In this document: piece after piece, positions 62,512 to 64,000 of the stretch
Layout of the letters: each line of letters begins with the position of its first letter
How positions within the stretch are numbered: the stretch's first letter is position 1
Source: Tomocerus qinae
Taxonomy: Eukaryota; Arthropoda; Collembola; Entomobryomorpha; Tomoceridae
Assembly (NCBI GenBank): GCA_020055645.1
Contig: CM034547.1
Coordinates: forward strand, 12,184,513-12,248,512
Length of the DNA stretch: 64,000 nt
Direction of reading: 5' to 3'
Position numbers and translations under genes: made by a program
Notes under the pieces: generated by a model
Seen by the model: the letters and a program-made list of their open reading frames with translations, nothing else
Told to the model about the DNA's origin: nothing
The model's database searches: none

Positions 62512-64000
62512 TACTATTTAAAAATTGTTACATGATTGTAATTTATTTATTTATGTTCATCTCTGGAACACTTGTAGAAATGCAAATGGGAGTGCAATTT
62601 TGGATCTTGGGTATAGATTATACTACAATATTGAGAAGTATACTGTTTCTTATAGGGCTGTTAGTTTCTTATAACAGTTTTCCCCACAACAAAATATAAA
62701 AGCATGTAAAACTGACGTGAAGTGGATATTTAATTATGAAATTGTAGTTTTATTGGAAATTTTGATACGTCTAGTGCAATGTAAGTTGATGTAATGCAGT
62801 ACGAAGCGAGGGAAATCTCTTTCTATGCAACTTACTTTCTCCAATCTGCTTTGATTACATGCTGGCAAGTATTTGAAAGAGAAAATCAAAGGAATCCTCA
62901 AATAGAGGAGCAAGGAAAGAAAGCAGCTGTCTTTGTGCAGAATAGTAGAGCGTGTGCAACGTCGAGTAACATAACATGATGATTATTATTAGAAAAGCAT
63001 GCTTTTGCCCTTAACTATGCTCCAGTATATCATTGATCCGTCATAATATTAAATCTATTCATAGAGTTAGTGCAAGGAATAGTATATATAAGGTTCGTCA
63101 GTTCCTTTTACTTACTCGAGTTGGAATGGAAAGCCACTTGCTCGACTCTACCGTAACTCCTCCAGTACGGATGGAGGGAGTAGTATGTGTATGAGTAAGG
63201 CAGAAGGGCATGCCGAAATATAGAGCATCAGTCGACCTACTTAAAACTAACGTCGCAATACTTTATTCACTCAGTCTGTATTGAACTGACTCAACTCTCC
63301 TTCAAAGTATCACAAACTACATACAAGGAATGACAATTTCATTTCTACCTTAGACTTACCCAGCACGTCTTCTTCCTACAAATATCTGTATTACTATATA
63401 ATGCATTTTATAAAGCAGTTGATGCCCATAGAATTTTCCTTGCTCCTATTATCTACTAAAACAGAATGCTACACATTTAATCTCTCTCACTCCCTCATGT
63501 CAAATAGAAAAACTATTCTGGCTTGGCTGACTTGGCATTTTTTGGACAGTTGCTCCCTCACTTTCTCTTCTTCTAATTGTGCATTCAGCTTTTAATGTCA
63601 AATAAAGTCTTTTACGTTAATCCACTGGATCTTTTAGTCTATACTCTATATGTACAACCAAAACTTTTGTATTTTACATAGAAATATATTAAATTGCCAT
63701 CCTGTTCTTAAACCATTCTTGTAATCAGTAGCTAACAGTCTTTGTTTTTCACATTTGAAATAGCAGGCTCATAATATTATAATGTCCAGTTGAAAATTAT
63801 TAATGTTATTGGTTCAAATGAATATTTCTTTCGCCGATTATTATGCTGGTTTGGTGTTAAAATGGCATCTTCATCTTCTGTCATCTTCTGTCGGTTTTGT
63901 TTTTTGCCGAAGTGAAATTTATGTACCTACGTATGGTAGGATTCCCAAACCCAAATTCCAAGATCATGAAAGGTTTTGTACCTTAGCATCTTTATACGTA
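62512..64000 (+). other. G-alpha-s intron 5, last part in the window
   Basis: No exon or mobile element is seen. A less AT-rich island at 63090-63300 has a hairpin (ACTCCTCCA at 63156-63164 with TGGAGGGAGT at 63172-63181). The frame at 62794-62979 plus is not recognisable. The expected next G-alpha-s exon, starting Phe-Leu-Asp, does not occur before the window ends. Confidence 0.5.

Overview
The window looks like nuclear DNA of a metazoan, most likely an arthropod or close relative. It is AT-rich, has long introns with GT...AG borders, and carries two animal gene families. No bacterial, organellar or viral gene set is seen, and no intact transposase or reverse transcriptase is recognisable. 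The group is inferred from the look of the G-alpha-s protein (N-terminus [20 protein letters not shown]) and cannot be fixed without a search.

Layout. (1) 1-4.1 kb: AT-rich DNA with no gene I can support. (2) About 4.15-5.6 kb: a compact plus-strand bZIP gene of the C/EBP-gamma type, two coding exons (5044-5278, 5362-5588), 153 aa. (3) 5.6-12.9 kb: intergenic DNA, with a richer block near 7.3-7.9 kb and a pyrimidine-rich block at 10.9-12.6 kb that is probably promoter and 5' leader of the next gene. (4) 12,919-30,864: the first five coding exons of the stimulatory heterotrimeric G-protein alpha subunit (G-alpha-s, GNAS orthologue), plus strand, 162 codons plus two bases. All borders are canonical and the phases fit. 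The introns are 9,775, 619, 5,628 and 1,436 bp. (5) 30,865-64,000: the start of intron 5, at least 33 kb long. I found no later G-alpha-s exon, so the switch regions, NKxD motif and C-terminus lie beyond the window.

The introns hold several short non-autonomous repeats that I delimited by eye: foldback or MITE-like elements at 19952-20288, 28318-28697, 56764-57315 and 62359-62511, and a composite element at 40046-41125. The composite element has 12-bp inverted ends, eleven 40-bp tandem units and a GGACGGACGTAC repeat next to a terminal hairpin. Small hairpins, a GC-rich inverted repeat and a few unexplained open stretches are also listed.

The two genes point the same way and need not act together. 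C/EBP-gamma is a nuclear dimerising transcription factor. G-alpha-s couples seven-transmembrane receptors to adenylyl cyclase at the plasma membrane. The most unusual gene-level observation is an ATG five bases upstream of the G-alpha-s start, in another frame, that opens a 59-codon frame across all of exon 1 and into exon 2.
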